Assembly (NCBI GenBank): GCA_003219175.1
Contig: QHPU01000066.1
Location: 1 to 43,871, forward strand
DNA from: Verrucomicrobiota bacterium
GTDB lineage: Bacteria; Verrucomicrobiota; Verrucomicrobiia; Chthoniobacterales; UBA10450
Reading direction: 5' to 3'
Length of the DNA stretch: 43,871 bases
The notes beneath the pieces are model-generated. The model worked only from the letters and a program-made list of their open reading frames with translations, was not told the DNA's origin and searched no databases. Position numbers and translations under genes: made by a program. Of the stretch, positions 9,802 to 18,467 are shown piece after piece (position 1 is the stretch's first letter; every line of letters begins with the position of its first letter).

Positions 9802-9896
9802 GTCGGGCCGGAGTTTGGCAGGCTGTCGAGCTTTGTGGAAGCAAAAAATTCGCTAAATTTCACGACCCAAAAGGCTAATGTTTGGCCCCGACTTCG

Positions 9897-12071
9897 TCAC
9901 CGGTGGCGTTTGCGCAGTGGTCGATCCGGGCCTGGTCTCAGATCAGCGATCACAAAATCAATTTGTCGCTTAAATTGATCTACCCGAGCGACATGCACGC
10001 GCAATCTATCGCCCACGGCGAAGCGGCGGCGGCGTTGTCGCCCGACAAAACGCCGCTGGCTCGACGAAAATACGTAAAAGTCATCCGCCAAGGTCGAGAC
10101 GTGGACCAAGCCCGTCAGCAAGATTTCCGGCAGCTCGACCAGGAGACCGTAGTTGCGGACATCGATCACAACAGCGTCGAATATTTGCGGATCGCGCGCC
10201 TGCAACTGTAACTCGAAAAATTCCAACTTTTTCATTCTTACGGCATCGATTTCGGCTTCGGCGGCGTTCCGTTCCGTGTCGGAAATGTGATCAGCGATGG
10301 CCGAGAGCTGCGAGGTCGCCCGAGAACTTCGGCGCGAGATATTGCGAGCGGCTAGCGCGCAATGGACTTCGAGATCGGCATAGCGCCGGATCGGACTGGT
10401 GAAATGGGCATAGTTGGCTTTCGCCAGACCATAGTGACCCAACGGCGTCGTGGCATAACGTGCGCGCTTCAAACTCTTGAGCAGCGCAATCTTGAGCGGA
10501 TGCTCTTCCGCAGTTCCCCGAATCGTCGTGAGTAATTTTTGCACCTCGCCACGGTGCGTCAGATCACCGACCCGAATTCCGTGGGCCAGCACAAATTCAC
10601 GAAATTCGCCCAGCCGCTCCGCCTCGGGATTTTCGTGCACGCGGTAGATCGTCGGGATCCCGCGGTTCTTCAGTTCCCGCGCCACTGCTTCGTTTGCCGC
10701 CAGCATGAATTCCTCGATCAATTGATGCGACTCATCATTCTCGACTCGCTCAAACCGAATCGGCTTCCCCTTTTTATCGACGACCACCTTTACCTCCGGC
10801 ATGTCCAGATCGAGGGAACCGTGCTCGAAGCGTTTTCTGCGCAACAACGCGGCCAGCTTCCACGCCGTGTGCAACCGTTCGCTTACTTCGTCGTGCGCTG
10901 AACCTTTTAGGATTGCGAATGCCTGTTTGTAGGTCAGCCGATGCGCGCTGCGGATAACAGTCCGCGCAAAACGGGTTTGACGCACCCGGCCGTGGCGGTC
11001 GAATTGCAGGAAAACGGAATGGGTCAGGCGATCTACATGCGGATTCAAGCTGCAAACACCATTGCTCAACCGCTCGGGCAACATGGGAATCACCCGATCG
11101 GGCAAATAAACACTGTTGCCGCGACGCTGCGCTTCGCGATCGAGGGCGCTGCCGGGTCGGACATACGCGCTCACGTCCGCGATGTGAACGCCAAGCTGCC
11201 AGCCGCCTTTGATTTCTTCGACCTGAATGGCGTCGTCGAAATCGCGGGCGTCATCGGGATCGATCGTGACGATGAATTGCTGGCGTAGATCCTCGCGACC
11301 GTCGATCTGAGTGACGGTTTCCGGAATCGCGGAGGCTTCCTCGAGAACCGCCTTTGGAAATTCGACGGGCAGATGGTATTTCCGGATGATCGAGAGGATG
11401 TCGACACCGGGCGCAGAGCGCGGGCCGAGCAGCTCGGTGATTTTCCCTTCCGGGTTAACATGCCGCGATTGCCAGGCTTCGAGTCTGACCACGACTTTGT
11501 CGCCGGGACGGGCGGTCTGTGACCGCCGACCTGCCATTACCATCGGCATTTGCACATAAATGTTGTGAACCAGTCGTGGGTCGTCGGGCACGACGTAGAA
11601 GAAATTGCGCGTCTGTTGCAAAGTGCCGACGAAGGTCTCGTTTGCGCGCGTCAGAATCCGGATGATGCGGCCTTCCGCCCGCGGTGTGCGTGCCCGAGAA
11701 AATTCGGCGCCGCGAATAATCCGTGCGACTACACGATCGCCATGCATGGCCGTGCCGGTGTTTTCAGCCGCGATGAAAAGATCGGCCTGGCCCGGTTTTT
11801 CATTGGTGAGAAAAGCGTAGCCGGCCTCATGCACACTCAACGTTCCGGTCAGGAGATCCGCTGCATCCGGCTGGACGTATCGATTTTTCCGGATTCGAGC
11901 GATTTCGCCTTCTTGTTCAAGATCGCGCAGTGCGCGGCGCACCTCATTTCGTTGTGCCGCGCCGTAACCGAGCGCGTTTGTGATTTCGATTTTGTCGAGC
12001 GGCCGATATTTAGGATCACGAATGAGCCGTAGGATTTCCGCTCGTAGCTCCGCCTTTATTTTCGCCGCCAT
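9897..12071 (-). CDS. rnr: Ribonuclease R (RNB-family 3'-5' exoribonuclease)
   Basis: A 724-aa exoribonuclease that degrades structured RNA in the cytosol. Domain order: an N-terminal winged-helix region (about 1-65), cold-shock/OB domains (about 75-215), then the RNB catalytic domain with DPDDARDFDDAIQVEE at 271-286, whose aspartates bind the catalytic metal. Within RNB lie the loops RGNSVYLPDRVIPMLPERLS and the conserved FTSPIRRYADLEVH near residue 575. A C-terminal S1 domain (VVIDVRNYGLLVELPEIL) and a short basic tail (LRKRHR) complete it. The S1 part is somewhat short, but length is within the family range. ATG at 12069-12071 starts it; no frameshift is seen. Confidence 0.94.
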   Translation of the reverse strand: MAAKIKAELRAEILRLIRDPKYRPLDKIEITNALGYGAAQRNEVRRALRDLEQEGEIARIRKNRYVQPDAADLLTGTLSVHEAGYAFLTNEKPGQADLFIAAENTGTAMHGDRVVARIIRGAEFSRARTPRAEGRIIRILTRANETFVGTLQQTRNFFYVVPDDPRLVHNIYVQMPMVMAGRRSQTARPGDKVVVRLEAWQSRHVNPEGKITELLGPRSAPGVDILSIIRKYHLPVEFPKAVLEEASAIPETVTQIDGREDLRQQFIVTIDPDDARDFDDAIQVEEIKGGWQLGVHIADVSAYVRPGSALDREAQRRGNSVYLPDRVIPMLPERLSNGVCSLNPHVDRLTHSVFLQFDRHGRVRQTRFARTVIRSAHRLTYKQAFAILKGSAHDEVSERLHTAWKLAALLRRKRFEHGSLDLDMPEVKVVVDKKGKPIRFERVENDESHQLIEEFMLAANEAVARELKNRGIPTIYRVHENPEAERLGEFREFVLAHGIRVGDLTHRGEVQKLLTTIRGTAEEHPLKIALLKSLKRARYATTPLGHYGLAKANYAHFTSPIRRYADLEVHCALAARNISRRSSRATSQLSAIADHISDTERNAAEAEIDAVRMKKLEFFELQLQARDPQIFDAVVIDVRNYGLLVELPEILLTGLVHVSTLADDFYVFSSSQRRFVGRQRRRRFAVGDRLRVHVARVDQFKRQIDFVIADLRPGPDRPLRKRHR

Positions 12072-12125
12072 TGGTGACGCAAGGTTGCGTTGTTCGGTTC
12101 TTCGCTCCAGTAGAAGTTGCCGGAG

Positions 12126-12230
12126 GTTAGGCTTCTAGCCTGACTTGGCCGACATGCTTCCAGCGTGTCGTTGTCTGGTGCTAGAATTTCGAAGGGCAAG
12201 ATGCTCGTCGGCCGAGACAGGCAACATGCC
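12126..12230. repeat. Cluster of mini-hairpins with 3-nt loops (REP-like)
   Basis: Three hairpins in one gap. GTTAGGCT-tct-AGCCTGAC is at 12126-12144 (8 bp with one G:T). GACATGCT-tcc-AGCGTGTC is at 12151-12169 (8 bp with one wobble). GGCA-aca-TGCC is at 12220-12230. The same design recurs at 12817, 15503-15596 and 22189. They sit between rnr and a divergent YbhB-like gene and could be RAYT-related REP sequences or transcriptional stops. Confidence 0.55.
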
Positions 12231-12302
12231 CATCTTCCGTCCAGAGATCGTGCCGAATGGCTCTCCCCTTGACCGCATCCAGCGGCGGTCAAAGTTTGCT
12301 CA

Positions 12303-12812
12303 ATGAAACCGATCTCGTTCGCCCTCGCGATTTTCGTTGGAACAATCGTCAATATGAATGCGGCTTCCTCCATATCGGTCACCACGCCTGCTTTCCAGGC
12401 TGGCGGCGACATCCCTGCGAAATTCACGTGCAATGGAGCAAACGTGAATCCGCAACTGAAGATCGACCGCCTACCCAACGAAGCAAAGTCACTTGTCTTG
12501 ATCGTCGATGATCCGGATGCGCCGCGCGGTTTATTTACGCATTGGATCGTCTGGAACATCGATCCGAAAACGACCGATATCGGGGAGAATAGCGCGCCGG
12601 CGGGCGGGGTTCAGGGCACAAATGATTTTGGAAAACGCAGTTACGGTGGTCCATGCCCGCCTTCCGGAAGCCATCGCTACTTCTTCAAAATCTTCGCGCT
12701 TGATACGAAACTAGACTTGAAACCGAGCGCGCGGCGCACGGATTTGGATGCGGCAATGCATGATCACACCCTAGCACAAGGCGAATTGATGGCTCGCTAC
12801 TCGCATAAGTAG
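12303..12812 (+). CDS. YbhB/YbcL-type PEBP-family protein, exported
   Basis: A 169-aa phosphatidylethanolamine-binding-protein-like (Raf kinase inhibitor-like) protein. An N-terminal signal peptide (hydrophobic residues 5-19, cut likely after NMNA) precedes the domain. The bacterial PEBP pattern is clear: PAKFTCNGANVNPQLKI, then SLVLIVDDPDAPRGLFTHWI near 65-85 with the DDPDAP ligand loop, the GTNDFGKRSYGGPCPPSG segment near 115-132, and HRYFFKIFALD. Biological function in bacteria is poorly defined; ligand binding in the periplasm is inferred. ATG 12303 gives the signal peptide. A mini-hairpin directly follows the stop. Confidence 0.85.
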   Translation: MKPISFALAIFVGTIVNMNAASSISVTTPAFQAGGDIPAKFTCNGANVNPQLKIDRLPNEAKSLVLIVDDPDAPRGLFTHWIVWNIDPKTTDIGENSAPAGGVQGTNDFGKRSYGGPCPPSGSHRYFFKIFALDTKLDLKPSARRTDLDAAMHDHTLAQGELMARYSHK

Positions 12813-12816
12813 CACT

Positions 12817-12859
12817 GGCATCTTGCCTGCGAGGCCAACGGGCGTTTCTCCGCCCGTTG
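12817..12859. repeat. REP-like mini-hairpin plus 9-bp stem, possible terminator
   Basis: GGCA-tct-TGCC at 12817-12827 lies 5 bp after the stop of the YbhB-like gene. It is followed by CAACGGGCG / CGCCCGTTG at 12836-12844 and 12851-12859, a perfect 9-bp stem with a 6-nt loop. No T-run follows. It may end transcription before folP, or belong to the dispersed repeat family. Confidence 0.5.
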
Positions 12860-12915
12860 CATTCGCTCACCGTCGCGACCTCGAATAATTCGCCGCGCGT
12901 GGTAGTCTCACTTAT

Positions 12916-13761
12916 ATGGGTGTGACGACATGGAAAATCGGCGGCGAGATTTTCGATTTGTCTACCCGCGGCTGGATCATGGGCGTCTTGAACGTCACCC
13001 CCGACTCGTTTTCCGATGGCGGGAGATTTTTTCAGACACCACAGGCCCTCGCCCAGGCAAGAAAAATGATCGCGGCGGGTGCCAACATCATCGATGTCGG
13101 CGGCGAATCGACCCGTCCGGGCGCCGATCCGGTCGATGTCGCGGAAGAAAAACGTCGCGTCATTCCTGTTGTTAAGGAGCTCGCCGGCGAAGCATTAATT
13201 TCAATCGATACCTCGAAGGCGGAAGTGGCTGCCGCCGCTTTGGATGCCGGGGCGAAAATCGTCAACGATGTCACCGGCGGTCGCGGCGACGAGGCAATAT
13301 GGCCGCTACTTGCCGAACGGGGCGCGGGTTTCATCATCATGCACATGCAAGGCACGCCACGAACAATGCAACGCACGCCTTCCTACCGTGATGTCGTTGC
13401 CGAAGTGGCCGATTTTTTTCGACAACAATATGCCTGCGCCCTAGAGTTCGGCGTTGATCCAATGACGCTCGCGTTCGATCCGGGAATCGGGTTCGGAAAA
13501 ACGCTCGGGCACAATCTCTCGTTGTTGAAAAATCTGCCGCGCCTGCGCGTTCATGATCTGCCACTTGTAATTGGAGTGTCGCGCAAGTCTTTCCTCGGCA
13601 AGATTTCCGGGCACAACGGCTCGATCCACGATCGGCTTTCGCCCACGATCGCGTTTACCTCCTTGCTGCGAATGAACGGCGCCGATGTTTTGCGCGTGCA
13701 TGATGTAGAAGAAAATGTGGAAGCCTTGCGCGTCGCCGACGCGCTTCGGAGTGCGCCATGA
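12916..13761 (+). CDS. folP: Dihydropteroate synthase
   Basis: A 281-aa TIM-barrel enzyme joining p-aminobenzoate to dihydropterin pyrophosphate in folate synthesis, the sulfonamide target. Signature 1 is GVLNVTPDSFSDGGRFF (about 23-39), signature 2 is ANIIDVGGESTRPGADPV (about 56-73). Also present are DTSKAEVAAAALDAGAKIVNDV pieces near 96-117, IIMHMQGTPRTMQ near 139-151, DPGIGFGKTLGHN near 190-202 and GVSRKSFLGKI near 220-230. All catalytic loops look intact. The ATG at 12916 is close to the first conserved strand. The stop overlaps the cdaA start by four bases (ATGA), suggesting coupled translation as in many bacteria. Confidence 0.96.
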   Translation: MGVTTWKIGGEIFDLSTRGWIMGVLNVTPDSFSDGGRFFQTPQALAQARKMIAAGANIIDVGGESTRPGADPVDVAEEKRRVIPVVKELAGEALISIDTSKAEVAAAALDAGAKIVNDVTGGRGDEAIWPLLAERGAGFIIMHMQGTPRTMQRTPSYRDVVAEVADFFRQQYACALEFGVDPMTLAFDPGIGFGKTLGHNLSLLKNLPRLRVHDLPLVIGVSRKSFLGKISGHNGSIHDRLSPTIAFTSLLRMNGADVLRVHDVEENVEALRVADALRSAP

Positions 13762-14636
13762 TCGATCGCATCGTACACCTTATCGTCCTCGGCTGGCGCA
13801 GCGCCTTCGAGATCGTGCTGCTGACGGTGGTAATCTATTATGGTTACCTCTATTTCCGCGGCACTCGGGGTGCGAAAGTTTTGACCGGACTGGCCATTGT
13901 CTTCCTCGCACTCACCCTGATTTCGACGCTCCTGAAACTCGCCGTCATAGGCTGGATCATTCGCAGTTTCTCCGTCTTCCTCGCCATCGCTCTCGTCGTC
14001 ATTTTCCAACCCGAACTTCGACGTGCCCTGGCGGCATTGGGCGGCCATCCCATTTTCTCGCTCGCCGGCGAAAAGCGGGAAATGGTGCACGATCTCGCCG
14101 AGGCTATCACTCAGCTTTCGAGTAAACAATTCGGTGCCCTGATCGCGATCGAACGCGACACTTCCATCCGCGTTTATGAAGAAACCGGCGTTCAACTCGA
14201 AGCCGATTTCTCCGTCGAGCTCCTCCTCACGATCTTTCATCCAAAGACTGCTTTGCATGATGGTGGCGTCATCATTCGGAACGGTCGTGTGGCGTCGGCG
14301 GCGTGCATTTTCCCAGTCAGTCAGCGCGAAACTCTCGATCGCAGTCTCGGTTTGCGACATCGCGCTGGATTGGGATTAACCGAGGAATCCGACGCCATCG
14401 CGATTGTGGTCTCGGAAGAGACAGGGGCAATTTCGATTTGTCATCGCCGCCGAATCGAGCGTGATTTCACTCCAGAAACATTCCGCAAACGAATCGGCGA
14501 AATTTTGCTGCAAGGGCCTTATGATGAAGAAACTGATTCTGAGAAACTGGCAGGCGAAGATCATCTCGCTCCTGCTCGCGAGCACGCTTTGGTATCTGAT
14601 CAAAAAGAACGTGGCAACGACCCCATCGCCGTCTGA
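13758..14636 (+). CDS. cdaA: Diadenylate cyclase CdaA (c-di-AMP synthase)
   Basis: A 292-aa CdaA-type protein making cyclic di-AMP from two ATP. Three N-terminal membrane spans (about 8-30, 38-58, 62-82) precede the DAC (DisA_N) domain. The RHR motif is at 200-202 (LGLRHRAGLG). The DGA motif appears as DGG at 168-170 (LHDGGVIIRNGR), a conservative change next to the catalytic Asp. The first codons overlap folP. The last 39 residues share DNA with the next reading frame and look low in conservation, so the functional part probably ends near residue 255. It likely regulates osmolyte or cell-wall balance at the membrane. Confidence 0.92.
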   Translation: MIDRIVHLIVLGWRSAFEIVLLTVVIYYGYLYFRGTRGAKVLTGLAIVFLALTLISTLLKLAVIGWIIRSFSVFLAIALVVIFQPELRRALAALGGHPIFSLAGEKREMVHDLAEAITQLSSKQFGALIAIERDTSIRVYEETGVQLEADFSVELLLTIFHPKTALHDGGVIIRNGRVASAACIFPVSQRETLDRSLGLRHRAGLGLTEESDAIAIVVSEETGAISICHRRRIERDFTPETFRKRIGEILLQGPYDEETDSEKLAGEDHLAPAREHALVSDQKERGNDPIAV

Positions 14637-14667
14637 GGAGCCCCCCGCGGCGGAACAATCGCGTTAG
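14521..14667 (+). CDS. Short CdaR/YbbR-like membrane anchor, 48 aa
   Basis: Starting at ATG 14521 (or the next ATG at 14524), this 48-aa frame has the N-terminal signature of CdaR/YbbR regulators: a basic LILRNWQAKIISL start, then a single membrane span (SLLLASTLWYLI) and KKN, followed by a proline/glutamate tail. Full CdaR proteins continue with YbbR repeats, absent here. It lies in another frame over the last 116 nt of cdaA, and ends 31 nt beyond it. Standing right behind cdaA is the classic place for CdaR, so I infer a minimal partner of the cyclase. Short length and overlap lower confidence. Confidence 0.62.
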   Translation: MMKKLILRNWQAKIISLLLASTLWYLIKKNVATTPSPSEEPPAAEQSR

Positions 14668-14768
14668 TGCTTCGGTGGCGCAGGCATCTAACGCCAGTCC
14701 GGTCGAAGACTCGCCGTGGAGAGCATCCTCTGTGGGGGGCCAACGGGAATTGGGTCCGTGCCCAATCG

Positions 14769-15221
14769 CTAGCGCAAGAAGCGCGCGAGATTTTCGTCTT
14801 CCCAACGCCGGGCGCGTTTGTAGAACCGAAATTCGCGTTCGCGCCGATTGAATTGCTCGGTGTGAACACAACGCCGACCATTCCCTTGCGGTTTGTCCGG
14901 CACGACGGCGTGCAACATTTCGTGATAAAGAATGTATTCGAAGAACCAGAGCGGAACGAATTTTTGATCGAGCCACGGATTAATCCGAATCACACGATCT
15001 TCTTCTTGGATTGTGCCGAAGATAAAATATTCTTTCGGACGCTCCCGACGTTTCCGGCCCCAAACGACCTTGTAACCGCGCAGACGATTACTGAAATGAC
15101 GCGCGTTTATTTTGTCGAAGACACTGCGCAAATCGAAATAGCGTCCTTCAGTTTCCAGACTTAACTGGCGCTGCAGTGGCAATCGCGATCTTGCTATTTT
15201 TCGTTTTGCCCGTCTGGCCAT
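14769..15221 (-). CDS. SprT-like zinc metalloprotease-fold protein
   Basis: A 150-aa SprT-family protein. The zinc-binding helix is YHEMLHAVVP, giving HExxH at residues 100-104. A further His at 120 (CVHTEQFNRRE) is positioned like the third ligand, and IRINPWLDQKFVPLWFFEYIL precedes the motif in the usual way (not quoted beyond this). The start is very basic (MARRAKRKIARSRLP). Bacterial SprT-like proteins have no well-established substrate; protease activity is inferred from the motif. It converges with the CdaR-like gene, leaving about 100 bp without other features. Confidence 0.8.
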   Translation of the reverse strand: MARRAKRKIARSRLPLQRQLSLETEGRYFDLRSVFDKINARHFSNRLRGYKVVWGRKRRERPKEYFIFGTIQEEDRVIRINPWLDQKFVPLWFFEYILYHEMLHAVVPDKPQGNGRRCVHTEQFNRREREFRFYKRARRWEDENLARFLR

Positions 15222-15502
15222 ATTCCCTTTTAAGAGCCCCGATTGGTCGTGCGGGACACCTTAATTGTACGCAACTGCGAATCTGGAAACAACTAGGCTG
15301 AAATTATTTTTTCTAGACGCGCAAGCTACACAACATTAGGAGCTTGTAAGACCATCCGAAATGGGCGAACTTATCAAAAATGCGAGAAAAAACGCTCTTT
15401 GATTCGTGTTATTTCACACAAGTTCCAGCGCCGCAAGAGCTTCTCCCGAGAGAGGAGTGTTTGCGGCGAATATCGGTAAGTCCGGCAGCTGTCTGGAAGT
15501 TA

Positions 15503-15596
15503 GGCATCTTTGCCCGCCGATGCTGAATTCGACATGCTGGAAGCATGCCGACCGAGGTCCGAGCCTGACTGGCGAATGGCTGGAAGCTTAACTTCC
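15503..15596. repeat. Cluster of mini-hairpins upstream of rodA (REP-like)
   Basis: GGCA-tctt-TGCC at 15503-15514, CATGCT-gga-AGCATG at 15533-15547 (perfect 6 bp) and GGAAG-cttaa-CTTCC at 15582-15596. These match the design of the 12126 cluster. The whole gap 15222-15662 (441 bp) otherwise shows no supported gene; an open frame running into rodA from 15510 is built from these repeats and is not taken as coding. Confidence 0.52.
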
Positions 15597-15662
15597 ACGG
15601 CGGCGGGTTTACCTCTTGCTTCTCCTATATATATTCCGCACGCGGGCGGATCGAAGGACAAG

Positions 15663-16778
15663 GTGACTCCATTTCTCAGAAAGATTCTCGGGCTTAACTG
15701 GCTGCTCATGGCCGTCATGCTTGCCCTCGCCGCCTTTGGCGTAATCGCGATCTATAGCGCGACCTATATGCGGGAGGATCCGCTTGCCGCCGAGTTTTGG
15801 CGTAAGCAGGCGAACTGGGTCGTCGTCGGATTTTTCGCCTTCATTATCGTGAGTTTGATTGACTACCGCTGGGTCCGGTGGGGTGCGCTGCCGATGTATC
15901 TCGCCGGGCTGGGATTTCTAATTCTGACGCGATTCATCGGGCATAAGGTTTATGGCGCACGCAGCTGGCTGAGCATTGCCGGGGTCAACTTTCAACCTGC
16001 CCAGCTCGCCGTCATCGCCGGCATCATGGTGATCTCGCTATTCCTGAGTCAGTTCCGGCAAATGCATCCCATGCTACGCCTGACTCTTTGTGGCGCCGTC
16101 GTCGGCGCCCCGTGTTTGCTCATTTTAATGCAACCGGACCTCGGCGAATGCATCATTTGGGGTCCGGTGCTAATGGCGCTGCTTTTCGTGGGTGGAATTC
16201 CTGTGCGTTATCTGATTTGCATCATTCTGATCGTGATCGCGTTTATTCCCATCGCGATTAATCTCGGACTCAAGCCGTATCAGCAGGAAAGAATTACCGC
16301 GTTCATTAATCCCGACATCGATCGCCAGGGTTCAGCTTGGGCGATTAATCAGTCGCTTATCGCCATTGGCTCGGGTGGTTGGTCCGGGAAAGGATTCAAA
16401 GCGCCGAATACGCAAATCGAGCTGGGTTTTCTTCCTGCTACCGCGGTGCACAACGACTACATTTTTTCCGCCGTCGGCGAGCAGTGGGGTTTTGTGGGGG
16501 GAATGTTCTTGCTCGGTGCCTTCGCTTTACTGCTCTTAACGTGTCTGTTCGTCGCTTTTTGTGCCGGTGATCAATTTGGACTCTTATTGGTGGTCGGAAT
16601 CACCACTCTCATTTTCACCCACATTTTTCAGAACATCGGAATGACGATTTCGCTTTTGCCGATTACCGGCGTTCCACTTCCTCTCATCAGTTACAGCGGA
16701 TCGTTTGTCCTGATGATCATGTTCGGCCTCGGCATTGTGAACAGTGTTTGGGTTAACCGTCGGGGCGACTTGCGCTAA
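15663..16778 (+). CDS. rodA: Rod-shape SEDS peptidoglycan polymerase RodA
   Basis: A 371-aa SEDS protein with about ten membrane spans. Family marks are KVYGARSWLSIAGVNFQPAQ in the first third, QPDLGECIIWGP (the usual QPDLGTA), then GSGGWSGKGFK, FLPATAVHNDYIFSAVGEQW with the catalytic-region Asp, and a C-terminal GVPLPLISYSGS segment. It polymerises lipid II during cell elongation together with a class B PBP, which is not in the window. The frame is open back to 15510 but that part is made of hairpin repeats. A GTG at 15663 preceded by GAAGGA at 15653-15658 gives a sensible start (VTPFLRKILGLNW). Confidence 0.92.
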   Translation: MTPFLRKILGLNWLLMAVMLALAAFGVIAIYSATYMREDPLAAEFWRKQANWVVVGFFAFIIVSLIDYRWVRWGALPMYLAGLGFLILTRFIGHKVYGARSWLSIAGVNFQPAQLAVIAGIMVISLFLSQFRQMHPMLRLTLCGAVVGAPCLLILMQPDLGECIIWGPVLMALLFVGGIPVRYLICIILIVIAFIPIAINLGLKPYQQERITAFINPDIDRQGSAWAINQSLIAIGSGGWSGKGFKAPNTQIELGFLPATAVHNDYIFSAVGEQWGFVGGMFLLGAFALLLLTCLFVAFCAGDQFGLLLVVGITTLIFTHIFQNIGMTISLLPITGVPLPLISYSGSFVLMIMFGLGIVNSVWVNRRGDLR

Positions 16779-16803
16779 AGTGAGCGGCGTTGTCTGCTCA
16801 CCA

Positions 16804-17526
16804 ATGGCTACGGACTACAAGGTCAAACTCGAAATCTTTGAGGGCCCACTCGATCTGCTGCTGTATTTGATCAAGCGCGACGAACTCGACATTTACGACA
16901 TCTCGATCGAGCGCATCACCCGGCAATACCTCGAGTACCTCGAAGCGTTCAAAGAATTGAACATCGAGGTAGCCGGCGAATTCATCGTCATGGCTTCGAA
17001 CCTCCTTTACATCAAAAGCCGCAGTCTGCTCCCGCTCGATCAACAACCCCCCGAAGAAGCAGCGGAAGAGGACGACCCGCGCTGGGAATTGATCCGGCAG
17101 TTGATCGAATACAAGAAGTTCAAGGACGCGGCCGCACAGCTGGGCGATCGCGCACGCGAGCAGGAAAATATTTTCGGGCGCGGCGGACCCTTGGATTTGC
17201 CGACGGTGCGACCGTTACTGTTGGGTGAGGTCGGAATTTTTCAGCTGATCAACGCCTTCCAAAACGTCATCAAGCGGGTCGAAGCCCGCGCCGAGTTGCA
17301 GGAGATTCTCGGCGAGAACTATACCGTCTCCGACAAAATCGAAACCATTCTTGCCCGGGTTAGCGAAGGAGCGTCACTTAAGTTCTCCGACCTGTTCGCA
17401 GACATGGCCTCTCGCGTAGAAATCGTCGTAACCTTTCTTGCGCTCCTCGAGTTGATCCGCCTGAAACAGGTACGCGCCATCCAGCCGGGGCAATTCGGCG
17501 AGATCGAGATTGCCGCGGCTGCCTGA
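16804..17526 (+). CDS. scpA: Segregation and condensation protein A
   Basis: A 240-aa kleisin that links SMC ATPases in chromosome condensation. The N-terminal signature KLEIFEGPLDLLLYLIKRDE (about 7-26) and the IYDISIERITRQYLEYL helix are typical. They are followed by FIVMASNLLYIKSRSLLP near 60-77, an acidic linker (EEAAEEDD) and a C-terminal winged-helix with VVTFLALLELIRLKQV near 209-224. Start ATG 16804 gives MATDYKVKLE; the frame is open further upstream into rodA's end but lacks family similarity there. It follows rodA by 25 bp, so co-transcription is likely. No scpB follows; the next gene is an epimerase-like protein. Confidence 0.92.
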   Translation: MATDYKVKLEIFEGPLDLLLYLIKRDELDIYDISIERITRQYLEYLEAFKELNIEVAGEFIVMASNLLYIKSRSLLPLDQQPPEEAAEEDDPRWELIRQLIEYKKFKDAAAQLGDRAREQENIFGRGGPLDLPTVRPLLLGEVGIFQLINAFQNVIKRVEARAELQEILGENYTVSDKIETILARVSEGASLKFSDLFADMASRVEIVVTFLALLELIRLKQVRAIQPGQFGEIEIAAAA

Positions 17527-17527
17527 A

Positions 17528-18370
17528 ATGCCGCATGTCCTAATCGCCGGCTGCGGTTACGTTGGAAGTGTCGCGGCAAAATTGTTTGCCGACTCAGGCT
17601 GGAATGTGACCGGCTGGGTCCGGAGTGATCAGGTAGCTGGCCGAGGAGGGGAGGGCAAGATATCGCTGAAAGCCGTTGACATTGCGAATTTGGAGGCGGT
17701 TCGTAGCAATGCTTTCGCTGCCAACGTGGTCGTGCATTGCGCCAGTTCCGGTGCCGATTCCTACCGCCACGTCTATCGCGACGGTATCGCCAATCTCTCT
17801 GCCTGCTTTCCCGGCGCGCGCCTCATTTTTACCAGCAGCACGAGCGTTTATCCGCAGCGAGACCGCAGTCTGGTTACCGAGGAAAGCCCAGCCGAGCCTG
17901 ATTCCGACAATGCGAGAATTCTGCGTGAGGCCGAGGAAATTGTCCTCGAAGACAGTGGCATTGTCTTACGGGTCGCGGGAATTTATGGCCCAGGTCGATC
18001 ATTCCTGCTCCGACGCACGATGAACGGAACGGCGGTCGCAACCGATCGCATTGTTAACCAGGTCCATCGCGATGACGTCGCGTCGGCGATCTTTTTTCTT
18101 GGGGGATGTCAAATAATCAATCCACCGCGGATTTTCAATGTCGTTGACGACATGCCCGTCCCGCGGGCCGAGATTCTTGCCTGGTTATCGGAGCGGCTGA
18201 AACTCCCGCTGCCGGCTTCACCCGCCCCGGCAGAGCAAGCGCAAGGGCGTTCCAATAAGCGGGTCAGCAATGCCAAATTACGAGCCCTCGGCTGGGCCCC
18301 GACATATCCCAGTTACCGCGAAGGCTTCGATCAATCAGTCCTTCCAGCCCTCAAAAATTGCGGCGCGTAA
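17528..18370 (+). CDS. NAD(P)-binding epimerase/dehydratase-like protein (extended SDR, atypical)
   Basis: A 280-aa Rossmann-fold protein. The N-terminal dinucleotide loop is VLIAGCGYVGSVAAKLF (GxGxxG, about 4-20). The strand-4 region is VVVHCASSGAD. IFTSSTSVYPQ near 100 carries the substrate-binding serine/threonines. LRVAGIYGPGRSFLL near 150-164 replaces the usual YxxxK reach, so the catalytic pair may be missing. This matches the YeeZ-like group of atypical SDRs seen behind other genes of cell-envelope metabolism. The start ATG 17528 lies two bases after the scpA stop, so it is probably in the rodA-scpA operon. Substrate unknown. Confidence 0.78.
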   Translation: MPHVLIAGCGYVGSVAAKLFADSGWNVTGWVRSDQVAGRGGEGKISLKAVDIANLEAVRSNAFAANVVVHCASSGADSYRHVYRDGIANLSACFPGARLIFTSSTSVYPQRDRSLVTEESPAEPDSDNARILREAEEIVLEDSGIVLRVAGIYGPGRSFLLRRTMNGTAVATDRIVNQVHRDDVASAIFFLGGCQIINPPRIFNVVDDMPVPRAEILAWLSERLKLPLPASPAPAEQAQGRSNKRVSNAKLRALGWAPTYPSYREGFDQSVLPALKNCGA

Positions 18371-18467
18371 GGTGGATCGGTTGCTTCGTCATCCGCCAGT
18401 GCAGTTCGCACCTTGATCCAGCGTCGATCTCCGAAAAACGGGCATACTTGCTGCTAAAAAATGGAAT

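Noticed and set aside
12126-12144. GGTTAGGC at 12125-12132 as an attC core
   Set aside because: It is one arm of a perfect local hairpin (GTTAGGCT-tct-AGCCTGAC) and has no R'/L' partner or cassette context.
15510-15662. N-terminal extension of RodA from the upstream ATG
   Set aside because: The stretch consists of the mini-hairpin repeats and has no similarity to SEDS proteins; a GTG with a ribosome-binding site lies at 15663.
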